From positions 1,499,501-1,563,500 of the forward strand of contig NZ_CP102282.1 of assembly GCF_025150745.1 (NCBI RefSeq): a stretch of DNA of 64,000 bases, written 5' to 3'. The DNA is from Eubacterium ventriosum. Its GTDB lineage: Bacteria > Bacillota > Clostridia > Lachnospirales > Lachnospiraceae. Shown piece by piece: positions 36,257 through 46,700 of this stretch. The stretch's first letter is position 1. The number at the start of each line of letters is the position of its first letter. The notes under the pieces are model-generated. The model did not search any database, had not been told where the DNA came from, and saw nothing but the letters and a program-made list of their open reading frames with translations. A program made the translations under genes and the position numbers.

Positions 36257-36416
36257 TAACGCAACATAAGAAATAAAAAACGCTACATAAAAGATAAATG
36301 TTACATACACTGGCTATAATTAGTAGTTATAAATTGATCGAAAGGTATTAATGGCAATGTTTATGATAGCGTTATGTAATGCAAAAAAACAAAATTATAA
36401 AAATAGGGGGGATTGC

Positions 36417-37244
36417 ATGGGAAAAGATTACGTTAGAAAAGAACTTGAAGATAAGTTAGATGAATTATCAGCAATTGAGAAGAATGCATTGAAAGAGTTA
36501 ACAAAATTACCGGAAGGCAAAATTTATGCAAAAAGAAGAGGAGAAAATTGTTGTCAATTTTTTTGGAAGAAGGATAGCGAGACAGATTGGCAATATCTTA
36601 AAAAATCGGAAGATAAGTTTGCTACGGAATTAATTCAAAGAGAATATACAGAGAAAGTATTAAAAACTATATGTGAGCAAAGGAAATTAATAGAAAAATT
36701 TGTTAAGAAATATAATGAAAAATCAGTATTAGATGTGGTTAATAAGATTTCTGAACCTAAGTTAGAAAAGATTAAAATGTATGTCAAAGATGATATGGCA
36801 TATATATGTGATTGGTATAAAAAGCAGGAGGAAATAATAGCAAAGGCAAGTAAGTATGTGTATAGCATAAAAGCAGGAGAAGATATAGAAATTTTGACTG
36901 AAAAAGGCGAAAGTGTTAAATCAAAATCAGAGAAAATTATTGCAGATAAATTAAATATGATGAATATACCTTATTGTTATGAAGTTCCACTTTATCTAAA
37001 GGGATATGGGTATGTAAAACCAGATTTTAAAGTATTAAATGTAGCAACAAGGAAAGAGTATTATTGGGAACATTATGGGATGATGGATAATAAAGATTAC
37101 ATAATTAAAGCATTAAAAAAGAAAAATTCCTATATAAGTAATAATTTTATAGTTGGAGATAATCTTATTGAAACATATGAATCACAAAGTTGCCCATTGG
37201 ATACAAGAAATGTTGAAAAGATAATTAAAACTTTCTTGGTGTAA
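36417..37244 (+). CDS. Putative PD-(D/E)XK nuclease-like protein of unknown role
   Basis: 275 residues from ATG 36417, which has GGGGGG 6 nt upstream. The longer frame from 36351 has no binding site. Residues 1-150 are mostly charged helix with coiled-coil character (ELEDKLDELSAIEKNALKEL, KKYNEKSVLDVVNK). The C-terminal 120 residues carry a pattern seen in restriction-endonuclease-fold proteins: a Glu in KSEKIIADKL near 171, PDF at 202-204, and WEHYGMMDN with Glu 218 and His 219 in place of the usual E-x-K. Nuclease activity is inferred from that pattern alone. Codon use is more AT-rich than in neighbouring metabolic genes, suggesting acquisition. No methylase or helicase partner is seen. Confidence 0.6.
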   Translation: MGKDYVRKELEDKLDELSAIEKNALKELTKLPEGKIYAKRRGENCCQFFWKKDSETDWQYLKKSEDKFATELIQREYTEKVLKTICEQRKLIEKFVKKYNEKSVLDVVNKISEPKLEKIKMYVKDDMAYICDWYKKQEEIIAKASKYVYSIKAGEDIEILTEKGESVKSKSEKIIADKLNMMNIPYCYEVPLYLKGYGYVKPDFKVLNVATRKEYYWEHYGMMDNKDYIIKALKKKNSYISNNFIVGDNLIETYESQSCPLDTRNVEKIIKTFLV

Positions 37245-37290
37245 TAAATTAAATGCATAAACCCAATATAAAATAAATCAAACATAAAAG

Positions 37291-37336
37291 ATAATTAACC
37301 TATCACTTAATGAAAAACCAGTGATAGGTTAATTAT
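37291..37336. terminator. Bidirectional hairpin between convergent genes
   Basis: Perfect 17-bp arms (37291-37307 and 37320-37336, beginning ATAATTAACC) with a 12-nt loop, lying between the stops of the nuclease-like gene and maf. The T run is weak. Confidence 0.7.
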
Positions 37337-37351
37337 ATAATGTTATTTTAC

Positions 37352-37975
37352 TTACATTTCCTCCAATTCATGATATAACTTTGCAATAGGTAGTCCTACA
37401 ACGTTATTGTAATCACCGTGAATTCCTTTAACGTGTATGGCGAAAGAGCCTTGGATGCCGTAACTTCCGGCTTTATCATAGCAGTCACCTGTTTCAATAT
37501 AGGAATTGATTTCACTGTCAGTCATCGGGTAAAATTCAACGTCAGTGCAATCGTGGAAGGAGTGAACTTTTTTCTCTTTAGTTTCAAAATCATAGAGAAT
37601 AATGCTGACTCCAGTGTATACCTGATGGGTGTTATTTTGAAGCAGATTTAACATATCAAATGCCTGGTTATGATCTTTGGGTTTGCCCATTATCTGGTTG
37701 TCTTTTGCAACGATTGTATCAGCACCGATAATCATAAGTGAAACTCCCTCGTATGCGTCAAGAGACAGGTTAACAACTTTCATAATACTGTTAAATACGT
37801 TTGTTGCTTTTTGAAGAGATAGATCTTTAACAACAAGTGCCGGTTCAGTTTCAGAAGTTTGTTCATCCATATTTGAAGCTATAATTTCAAACTCATATCC
37901 CGCCTGTTTAAGTAACTCGCTTCGTCTCGGTGAGTTTGAAGCAAGAATAAGCTTAGTTTTTTCAAAATCAATCAT
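37352..37975 (-). CDS. maf: Maf family nucleoside triphosphate pyrophosphatase
   Basis: 207 residues. Hydrolyses non-canonical or modified NTPs (dTTP/UTP or m7GTP type) to monophosphates. Visible: LILASNSPRRSELLKQAG at the start (substrate loop), MIIGADTIVAKDNQIMGKPKDHNQAFDML near 75 (metal Asp and the KPxD motif), HQVYTGVSI, and the C-terminal GSYGIQGSFAIHVKGIHGDYNNVVGLPI. The start is ATG 37975, with GGAG 8 nt upstream. The 36 extra residues of the longer frame are an AT-rich Tyr/Ile run with no family match. It is a single gene, convergent with the nuclease-like gene. Confidence 0.94.
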   Translation of the reverse strand: MIDFEKTKLILASNSPRRSELLKQAGYEFEIIASNMDEQTSETEPALVVKDLSLQKATNVFNSIMKVVNLSLDAYEGVSLMIIGADTIVAKDNQIMGKPKDHNQAFDMLNLLQNNTHQVYTGVSIILYDFETKEKKVHSFHDCTDVEFYPMTDSEINSYIETGDCYDKAGSYGIQGSFAIHVKGIHGDYNNVVGLPIAKLYHELEEM

Positions 37976-38436
37976 TTTAAATCTCCAAATTCTTATAAAA
38001 TATATAGTGTAATTATAATAGTAATTATACAATAACACATAAATATAAAAAATATTATAATTAATACAAAAATTATAATCCATAACATATGAAAATAATA
38101 AAAATAATTAGTCAAATTCAAGGAATAAACAAATTACTATGCAGATTGGAAAATATGTAATTAATTTTTTTACCGCAAATTAACATTCTGACACATATTT
38201 AAGGTTTAATAATAGAAGAAATTTAATTAAATATATTTAAAATTTGTAAATTGTTATTCACAGCTTAAATATGTAAGATATATGGTGGAAAATTCATTGG
38301 GAATAGGCGCTGTGTGTCTGATTCTTGTAACTATATTTGATATTCCGATTAAGTAGTTGCGGTGTTTATAAGATATGTATAATTTTTTCCATTTTCTTCA
38401 TACATTTTTTTTGTAGAAAATTGTTTCAAGCTCTGC
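37976..38436. other. AT-rich spacer between maf and the purine permease gene
   Basis: No gene found. I looked for a purine (guanine/adenine) riboswitch core before the permease and found none. The stretch 38300-38350, with GGAATA facing TATTCC, may form a hairpin. Function unknown. Confidence 0.4.
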
Positions 38437-38497
38437 TATAATAAAGATTGCGCTAGCAAATATATTTTATAGAAAGGAAAAGTATAGGAAACTATAC
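38437..38497 (+). promoter_or_regulatory. -10 box and leader hairpin of the NCS2 permease gene
   Basis: TATAAT (38437-38442) with a weak TAGAAA -35 box 17 bp upstream. A GTATAG-GAAA-CTATAC hairpin with a GNRA tetraloop (38482-38497) lies immediately before the GAGAGG ribosome binding site. Confidence 0.5.
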
Positions 38498-38506
38498 GAG
38501 AGGAAA

Positions 38507-39868
38507 ATGTTAGAAAAATTATTTAAACTCAAAGAGAACAACACTTCCGTAAAAACAGAAGTAGTTGCGGGTGTTACAACATTTATGACTATGGCATATA
38601 TTCTTGCTGTAAACCCAAGCATCTTAAGCGCTTCAGGTATGAATCCGGAAGCTATTCTTATTGCAACATGTCTTGCATCATTTATTGGTACAATGTGTAT
38701 GGCTCTTATGGCTAATCTTCCATTTGCTTTGTCAGCAGGTCTTGGACTTAACGCTTACTTTGCATACACAGTTTGTGGAGAAATGGGTTATTCATGGCAG
38801 ATAGCATTATTTGCAGTATTTGTTGAAGGTATTATCTTTATAATACTTTCATTAACAAATGTTCGTGAAGCTATCTTTGATGCTATTCCAGTTAATCTTA
38901 AGAAAGCAGTATCAGTAGGTATCGGTTTATTCATCGCATTCATTGGATTACAGAATGCTGGTCTTGTAGTTGATTCATCAACACTTGTTACAATTACAGA
39001 CTTTACACAGAATTTCCATACAGCAGGTATTTGTGCATTATTAGCAGTTATCGGTGTATTTATTACAGCAATTCTTTATATTAAGAGAGTAAAAGGTTCA
39101 ATTCTTGTTGGTATCGTATCAACATGGATTCTTGGAATCATCTGCGAACTTACAAAGATTTACGTTCCTGATGGAAAGGACTTTTTCTCAGTTATCCCTA
39201 CTAAGTTTGTAAGTTTTGACTTCTCAGCTATAGGTGATACATTTGGACAGTGTTTCAATCTCAACTTTAAGGCAGTAGGTATTGTAAACTTCATCATCGT
39301 TGTATTTGCATTCCTTTTCGTTGACTTATTTGATACATTGGGAACAATCATTGGTGTAAGTACAAAAGCAGGAATGCTTGATGAAAATGGTAAATTACCA
39401 AAAATCAAACCTGCACTTATGTCAGATGCTATTGCTACATCAGTAGGTGCTGTCCTTGGTACATCAACAACAACAACATTCGTTGAATCATCAGCCGGTG
39501 TTGCTGAAGGTGGACGTACAGGTCTTACATCAGTAATAACAGGTGTTTTATTCCTTATAGCAATGATTTTCTCACCATTATTCATTACAATTCCATCATT
39601 TGCTACAGCTCCTGCACTTATTATGGTAGGATTCCTTATGTTTGGTGCTGTTACAGATATTAAGTTTACAGATGATAACTTAACAGAAGCAATTCCTGCA
39701 TACCTTTGCATTATTGCAATGCCATTATTCTACAGCATTTCAGAAGGTATCTCAGTAGGAATCATTTCATACGTATTACTTAACTTAGTAACAGGTAAAG
39801 GAAAGAAAGTTAAACCTTTATTATACGTATTAGCAGTATTATTCGTATTGAAGTATATATTCTTATAA
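38507..39868 (+). CDS. NCS2 family purine permease (AzgA/PbuG type)
   Basis: 453 residues, 12-14 membrane helices. The subgroup is recognisable as the adenine/guanine/hypoxanthine branch (COG2252): KTEVVAGVTTFMTMAYILAVNP at 14-35, LPFALSAGLGLNAYFAYTV near 72, FVDLFDTLGTIIGVSTKAG near 270 and the substrate-site block STTTTFVESSAGVAEGGRTGLTSV near 320. Probable role: proton-coupled uptake of hypoxanthine, guanine or adenine. Single gene, with its own promoter and a perfect terminator 140 bp downstream. Confidence 0.94.
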   Translation: MLEKLFKLKENNTSVKTEVVAGVTTFMTMAYILAVNPSILSASGMNPEAILIATCLASFIGTMCMALMANLPFALSAGLGLNAYFAYTVCGEMGYSWQIALFAVFVEGIIFIILSLTNVREAIFDAIPVNLKKAVSVGIGLFIAFIGLQNAGLVVDSSTLVTITDFTQNFHTAGICALLAVIGVFITAILYIKRVKGSILVGIVSTWILGIICELTKIYVPDGKDFFSVIPTKFVSFDFSAIGDTFGQCFNLNFKAVGIVNFIIVVFAFLFVDLFDTLGTIIGVSTKAGMLDENGKLPKIKPALMSDAIATSVGAVLGTSTTTTFVESSAGVAEGGRTGLTSVITGVLFLIAMIFSPLFITIPSFATAPALIMVGFLMFGAVTDIKFTDDNLTEAIPAYLCIIAMPLFYSISEGISVGIISYVLLNLVTGKGKKVKPLLYVLAVLFVLKYIFL

Positions 39869-39980
39869 GATTATAGTGTTAAAAGGTTTTGTTCCATCTG
39901 CGTATGTATAAAGGTAGGATAATAACCTTGGAACACGCTTATAATATGAACATAAAAAAGTCCGAGATCAATTTGAATAT

Positions 39981-40004
39981 TGAGGTGACCCCAAAAAGTT
40001 AGAC
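39981..40004. mobile_element. Possible relic end of an IS3/IS150-type element
   Basis: GAGGTGACCCCAAAAAGTTA followed by GAC resembles the terminal inverted repeat of IS150-group IS3 elements as I remember it. There is no transposase and no second end in the window. It may be a remnant or coincidence. Confidence 0.25.
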
Positions 40005-40010
40005 TTTTTA

Positions 40011-40041
40011 CGAGACGACTTCGGTCGTCTCGTTTTTTTTT
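40011..40041 (+). terminator. Terminator downstream of the purine permease gene
   Basis: CGAGACGAC-TTCG-GTCGTCTCG followed by nine T: perfect stem with UUCG tetraloop. Confidence 0.93.
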
Positions 40042-40252
40042 ATGCAGTAAGGAGATGGAGCCTGTATTGAACACAAATCTTGGAAAATAATATAGATTTA
40101 CTAATTCCGGATTAGACAAAACGACCATCGTTTTATTTAAAAGACAGTAAAATAAAAAACATGTTCGTAAAAAAGAAAATAAAAGTAAAAAATTTAAATG
40201 GGGAGATGAAGAGTAAATGAATACAACAGCAGATAATAATTATTATTTGCTC

Positions 40253-40281
40253 TAGAACATTTATAAAAAACGTGGTACAAT
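40253..40281 (+). promoter_or_regulatory. Promoter of the cobalamin riboswitch transcript
   Basis: TAGAAC (40253-40258), 17-bp spacer, TACAAT (40276-40281), about 20 bp before the first riboswitch helix. Confidence 0.5.
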
Positions 40282-40302
40282 AACACCGATTTTAACACAA
40301 CG

Positions 40303-40484
40303 ATTCTAAGTTCTCTAAAGTCTGTCTTTAGAGCTAAGAGGGAAACAGGTGAGAGACCTGTACAGTCGTGCTACTGTAAATGTGTAGTTTTTTCAGTGAC
40401 TTTTATATAGAAGTCAACCATTGTGCCAAGGCATGAGAAGGTAGAAAAAACGTTACTGCATAAGTCAGGAGACCTGCTTAGAAT
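40303..40484 (+). ncRNA. Cobalamin riboswitch
   Basis: The outer helix ATTCTAAG (40303-40310) pairs with CTTAGAAT (40477-40484). Between them lie the conserved core GAGGGAAACAGGTGAGAGAC-CTGTACAG, the loop GCTACTGTAAATGTG, and the 3' B12-box AAGTCAGGAGACCTGC (40462-40477). These elements are diagnostic of the B12 element that binds adenosyl- or other cobalamins. With the terminator at 40588 it is set to stop transcription of the downstream surface-protein gene when cobalamin is plentiful. Which cobalamin form it prefers cannot be read. Confidence 0.93.
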
Positions 40485-40587
40485 TTCTTCCATTTACACA
40501 CGTAATTGCAAATGGCAAGTTATAAGCTTTTTAAAGACAGGCTTTCAGATTGAATCTGAAGGTTTGTTACGCGAGTTTTGATTTTGC

Positions 40588-40621
40588 CGGGATACAATAA
40601 TGTTGTGTCCCGATTTTTTTA
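40588..40621 (+). terminator. Expression-platform terminator of the cobalamin riboswitch
   Basis: CGGGATACAA pairs with TTGTGTCCCG (one G-U pair), followed by ATTTTTTT. It lies about 100 nt after the B12 box and 84 nt before the start codon. Confidence 0.85.
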
Positions 40622-40674
40622 CTTAATAAGTGATAGGAAACAGTGGTGTTAAAAAAGGAAAAATGAAAGGAGAG

Positions 40675-40694
40675 ATGATGTAAAGTTACATCAT
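40675..40694 (+). promoter_or_regulatory. Hairpin at the translation start region of the giant surface protein
   Basis: ATGATGTAA-AG-TTACATCAT is a perfect 9-bp inverted repeat between a strong AAAGGAGAG site and the weak AAGGA before the real ATG at 40705. The strong site would serve a two-codon Met-Met-stop ORF. Confidence 0.5.
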
Positions 40695-40704
40695 AAGGAA
40701 CAGA

Positions 40705-43700
40705 ATGAAAAAACTTTGGAAAAGTGGCGTTGCCTTAGTTTTAGTATGTGCACTTATGTTTACTCAGTTTAATACTGTAAATGTTTTTGCAAATACAAGT
40801 GTTCAGGCAGAAGAGTCTGAAACTAAGGAACAGATAACTGTATCTGTAACAGTAGTAGGCGACAGCGTTCACGGAACAGAAGCACATACCCGTTTCGAGA
40901 ACTGGCTTGTAAACTACAAAGTTACAGTTGACAAAGGGGCAACTGCTGATGATGCTTTTAAGAAAGCATTGGAAAGCAATGGATATAGTTATGAAAAAAA
41001 TAGTTGGAATGGATTAAACAGCATTACAAAGCCTGACGGAACAGTTCTTGGAAGTGGTTCTAACGGTGATGCATGTAGTTGGATGTTTGCCATAAATGGT
41101 GCAGATCCTGATCCTAATGTAGTTATGCCTCAGTATACTCTTAAAGATGGGGAAAAAATAACTGCATACTTTATTGATGATTGGAATGCATACCCTTATA
41201 CAATTCCAACAGTTGGTGTTAATGGAAAGGGTACTGCAGATGATCCTTACACAATCAAGGATGCATCAGAATTACCTGAAGTAATTGAAGAGGGAGATGT
41301 TTATGCATTAACTGATGATATTACTTTAGAATCAGGTCAGTATATTAAAGACATTAAAGGAACTTTAGATGGAAAAGGTCACACAATCACATTGGCAGAT
41401 ACATATTTGGCAGATAGGGTTGAAGGAACAATCGAAAACCTTGGAGTAACAAGTACTTCTGAAATTACATTACCTGATGAATCAGGAAGTATGGCAAATA
41501 CTGTTTCAGGTACAATTGTAAATAGTTATTCAACTGCAAAAATAAAAGCAACAACAGATTGGGGAGAAGTAGGTGGATTAGTAGGAACAATGTCAGGTTC
41601 TACGATTTCAAACTGCTATTTTGCAGGAAGTTTTGGTGACTATTCTATGGGAGGAATAGCATATACAAGTTCATCATCACAGTCTACAATTTCAAACAGC
41701 TATTTTACGGTAGGATTATCACCTGTATCTATGGGAAGTGCAACAAAAGTCAACTGTGAGAAGAAGACAGAAGAAAAGTTAAAGGCTTCTGAAGGAATAG
41801 AGGCATTAAACAAAGATATTTCTGACACAGGCTTTGAATGGTCATTACCAACTGATGGAAGCAACAATGGATTGCCTGTTTTAACAGTACCATCTGATAT
41901 TGTTGACAAAACTCAGTTAGTAGCACAGATTGAAGTTGCTCAGAAGATAACAAAGGCTGACTATACTGATAAGTCATGGAATGCATTGCAGGAAGCTTTA
42001 GCAGAAGCAATTAAAGTTAATAGTGATGACAATGCAACAAAATCACAGGTTACAAAAGCTACAAATAATTTATTATCAGCAATTAGCAATTTGAAAAATA
42101 ATAAACCGACTAAGCCTGTAGCATTGCCAACAGATGACAGTAAGATTACGCACATAAAAACATTAAAAGATTTAAATGCGATTAAAGCTTCAAGTGGAAA
42201 ATATTATGTTTTAGACAATGATATTACAGTTAAAAACACACAAGATGATTTTTATTTTAGCATGGAAAACTTTAATGGTGTTCTTGATGGAAAAGGACAT
42301 TCTATTAAAATTGAAAACATTTCAGATGGAATTTTTTCAAATGTAAATGAAGATGGTATAATTCAGAATGTTTATTTTACAGGAACAATGAATGTTGGTC
42401 AGGGATATAAGGGACCTCTTGGAAGCAACATGTCAGGTGCAATTATTAACTGTTATACAGATATTTCAGGAACAGGAACTTGCGGTTTTGCCAGAAGATT
42501 AACAGATGCAGGTATTGTATCTAACAGCTATTCAGTAAGTGAAGGCAAGGCAGGTGCTTTCTTTAATCAGTACGGAACTAACGATACTGCAGGAGAAGGA
42601 CAGTTAATTAATACATATTGGTTAGAAACATTAGACAACAGTGTTATTCCTGAAAGAGCTCTTGTTAATTCATATTCAGAAACTAAGGATTATATGAAAT
42701 CTTTAGATTTTGTAAGTGCTTTAAATGAAAATAAGGGCGAAAACGGTGTAAGCTGGGGAAGAAACGGAAATACAGGTTATCCATATTTTGGTGAAAGCCA
42801 GGATTACAATCCGGGAAGTACTTTACCTGCAAACAAATACACAGTTAAGTTTACTAAGTTTGACAACACAGTAGCTACAGTAGAAAATCAGAATTTAGAA
42901 ATTTCATGCAACGACGTTGATGGTTCTAACATTGCCGGTTCATTAAGCTTAGAAGGAGTACCTTCAACAAGCACAATTGAATGGTCGTATGAAAGTGTAG
43001 AACCTAGCGGAGCTATTATGGTTGGTTCTGATGGTGGTGTAATCAGAGTTGACAAAGCAGGAACAGCAGTTGTTAAGGCAACTGAAACTAAGGAAGATGG
43101 TAGTTCAGAAGTAGTAGCTGCATTTAATCTTAAAGCATATAACAAAGATGTAGAAGAAATAAAAGCATACATTGACGGACAGGATGTTACAAACGGGGAA
43201 TTTACAGTTAAGGGTTCAGAAATAAAAACTGTAAAGATGGAAGTTAAATACAAAAATGAGAACAAGTTTGTAGCAATTTCTCCAAGAAGATTTTCATTAA
43301 AAGTTGATGATGAAAGTTTTATTGAGAATATTCCGGGTTCAAACAGTTTTAGCTTTAAAAAAGCAGGGACTTCAAAAATTACTGCAATTTATAGCGACAA
43401 CACAGACCTAAAGGCAGATGTAACATTAACATCAGAATACGTGGCAGTAAAATCAGTTACACCTGCAATTAATGACAGCGTAACAATTCACGGCAGAAAT
43501 GCTAACAGCACTAACGGCCAGGATTTTGTACCTGATTATTCATCAGTAATAGTTGATCCGGCAAACGCAACTAATGCAGCTAATTACACAATTGAAAGCA
43601 GCGATAAAACTATTGGTGAATATGTTCCAAGTATGGTTATTGGTTATGTACCATACAAGGCAGGAACAGTTACATATACAGCAACTATTAAGGACACAGA

Positions 43701-46700
43701 TCCAAATGGAACTGAAAATGTTGTTTCAGGTTCAAAAGATGTAACATACAAATATTTAAATCCTTTAACATCTGTAACAACAGATGAAAAAGAAATTACA
43801 ATTAAGGCTAATGAAGAATCAGCAGTTAACTTAACTTTCACAGGTGAAAAATCTGAAGAAGGTTATAGTGTTACTGAACCGGAACTTAATTGGACATATT
43901 CTACAGATGGAATTGCAAAAATTGAGAGAAAAACAGCTTATCAGTGGAAGAGGGACGAAAGTGCACCTGATAATAATAACTGGCTTCCAGGCACAGATTA
44001 TTACGTATACGGCTTAAGCGAAGGCACAGTTACAGCTACAGGAACACCCGTTGATAAAACAAATAATGTAGAACCTGTTGTTTTGACAATAAAGGTTGAA
44101 GCAAGTGAACAGGAAGCACCTGATTTGACAGCTCTTACAAATAAGGGATTGAAAGGATTCCTTTCATATGCAGAAAAGAATGTTAACCAAAATTATGACA
44201 TTAACGGTGCATGGAACCTTTATACACTTGCAAGAGCAGGAAAATCTATTACAATTCAGGAAGCCAATAAATACTATGATGCAGTAGTAGAGGCAAGCAA
44301 GAATTGGACAGTAGAAGGAACAAAGCCTACTGACATGGAAAAGGCAGCTCTTGTTTTATCACTTATAAACAGAGACATAACAAATGTAGACGGTGTAAAT
44401 ATTGCACAGTTAATTTACAACAGTGAAAAGTTGTCTGACGGAGCAAATGAATTAGCATATGCTTTATTGGCACTTGATGCAAGAAATACAGTAATTCCAA
44501 GTGATGCTAAGTGGTCAAGAGAGAAGATTATTGCAGAACTTAAGAAATTCCAGAATGAAGACGGTGGTATCGGCTGGACAAAGGGCTCGTCAGATGTCGA
44601 TACAACAGCAATGGTTCTTCAGGCACTTGGAAGATATCAGGATAATGAAGCAGCAAAAGAAATCATTGAAAAAGCATTAACTTATATTGAATCAAAAGCT
44701 GACGCAAATTATGATTATGGAAATGCAAACACAACAGCAATGGTTGTACTTGCTTTAACTTCATTAAACAAAGATGTAACAACAACAATTGGTACAAAAT
44801 ATAAGAACACATTAACAGCTTTAATGAGCTATTACAGTGAAGATGATGGAGCTTTCGTATATCTTAAAGGTGGAAAAGTAAACCAGTATGCTACAATTCA
44901 GGCAGTTTGGGCATTAACATCTTACAAGCTTTATACAGAAGGTAAGGGTGGATACTGGAATCTTAATAATGTTAAGATTAAATATGAAGGTGAAGATGAG
45001 TATTATGCCTCACTTGTAACAGAAAAGATTGCAGCAATCGGCACAGTAACAGAAGAAAGTGAAGATGCAATTAAGGAAGCAAGAGCAGCTTATGATGCTT
45101 TAACTTCAGCACAGAAGAAACTTGTAACAAACTATGATGTTTTAGATGAAGCAGAATTACAGCTTGAAATTATTAAGGGGACAGCAGTAACAACTAAGTT
45201 CTCATTAGTAGGTGATGACGTTCATGGTTCATCGGGACATGTTTCATACAGTACTTGGATTGCTAATGCGACAATTACAGTTAAGAGTGGTTCAAAAGCA
45301 TCGGATGTAATTGTAAAAGCATTTAAGCAGTATGGATATTCAATTATCGGCTCAACAAGTTATATTTCAGGTGTAACAACACCATCAGGAGTAAGCTTAA
45401 AGGCATTTGATAATGGTTCAGGCAGTGGTTGGATGTATGCTGTAAATGGAAAGAGTCCAAATGTGGGAAGCAGCGGTTACAAGGTTAGCAAAGACGATAA
45501 TATTATTCTTTATTATGTTGACGATTGGAGCAATGCTAAGGTTCCAACAGTTGAGGATCCTGCTGATAATCAGAAGGCGGCAGATGCAGTAATTAAGAAG
45601 ATTTCTGAAATTGGAGAAGTTACAGAAAGTAGCAAAAATCTTATTAAAGAAGCAAGAGCATCTTATGACGCACTAACAGATGCTCAGAAAGAATTAGTAA
45701 CTAATTATGATGTATTAGTACAGGCTGAAGCACAGCTTGAAAATATAAAAGACAATGCAGTTTCAACTAAGTTTACATTAGTAGGTGATGATGTTCACGG
45801 AACAAAAATCCATACTTCTTATACAAGATGGATTAGTAACATTACAGTAAAAGTTAGAAAAGATGCAACAGCAGGAGATGTAATAACAAAGGGCTTAAAG
45901 GCAAAAGGTTATGAAGCAGAAGTAAACGCTGAGTACAACTATATTACAGCAATTACAACACCAACAGGTACAAAACTTGCAGCATATGATAATGGTTCAA
46001 ACAGTGGTTGGATGTATGCTGTAAATGGAGAAGCTCCAAGTGTTGGAATGGCAGATTATGTAGTTAAGGAAAACGATGCAGTAATTCTTTACTATGTTGA
46101 TGATTACATGGATACAAAGATTCCTGCAATGGATGCTGAAACAGAAAACAAACAGTTAGCAGCAGAAGTTACAGAAAAAATTGCTTCAATTGGCAAGGTT
46201 ACAAAGGATAGCGAAGCAGCAATTAAGGAAGCAAGAGCAGCTTATGACAGCTTAACTGCAACACAGAAATCTCTTGTAACTAACTTTGATGTATTGGAAG
46301 AAGCAGAATTACAGCTTGATATTATCAAGGGTAATGTAATCCAGACTAAGTTTACTTTAGTAGGTGATGATGTTCATGGAACAAATGCTCATAAATCATA
46401 TACTAACTGGATTAATGATATTACAGTAACAGTAAAGAACGGTGCAACAGTATCAGATGTAATTGCAAAAGCATTAAAAGACAACGGCTATTCATCAGAA
46501 GGAACAACTAACTACATTTCAGCAATCAAAACACCATCAGGAATAACTCTTGGTGAATTTGATAATGGTCCAAGAAGTGGTTGGATGTACGCAGTAAACG
46601 GCAAGGCTCCAAACGTAGGAATTGCTGATTATAAAGTAAAAGCAGGAGACACAATAAAGTTCTACTATGTTGATGATTATACAAAGGACGATACACCTAC

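Noticed and set aside
37976-38506. Purine riboswitch before the NCS2 permease gene
   Set aside because: I looked for the conserved purine aptamer core and its P1 helix and did not find them.
39871-40128. 85-residue minus-strand ORF
   Set aside because: It runs through a perfect terminator of the opposite strand and has no ribosome site.
40217-40255. 12-codon ORF before the riboswitch (starting ATG-AAT-ACA)
   Set aside because: It ends upstream of the likely riboswitch promoter, has only a loose GGGGAG-type site 14 nt upstream, and encodes nothing recognisable.
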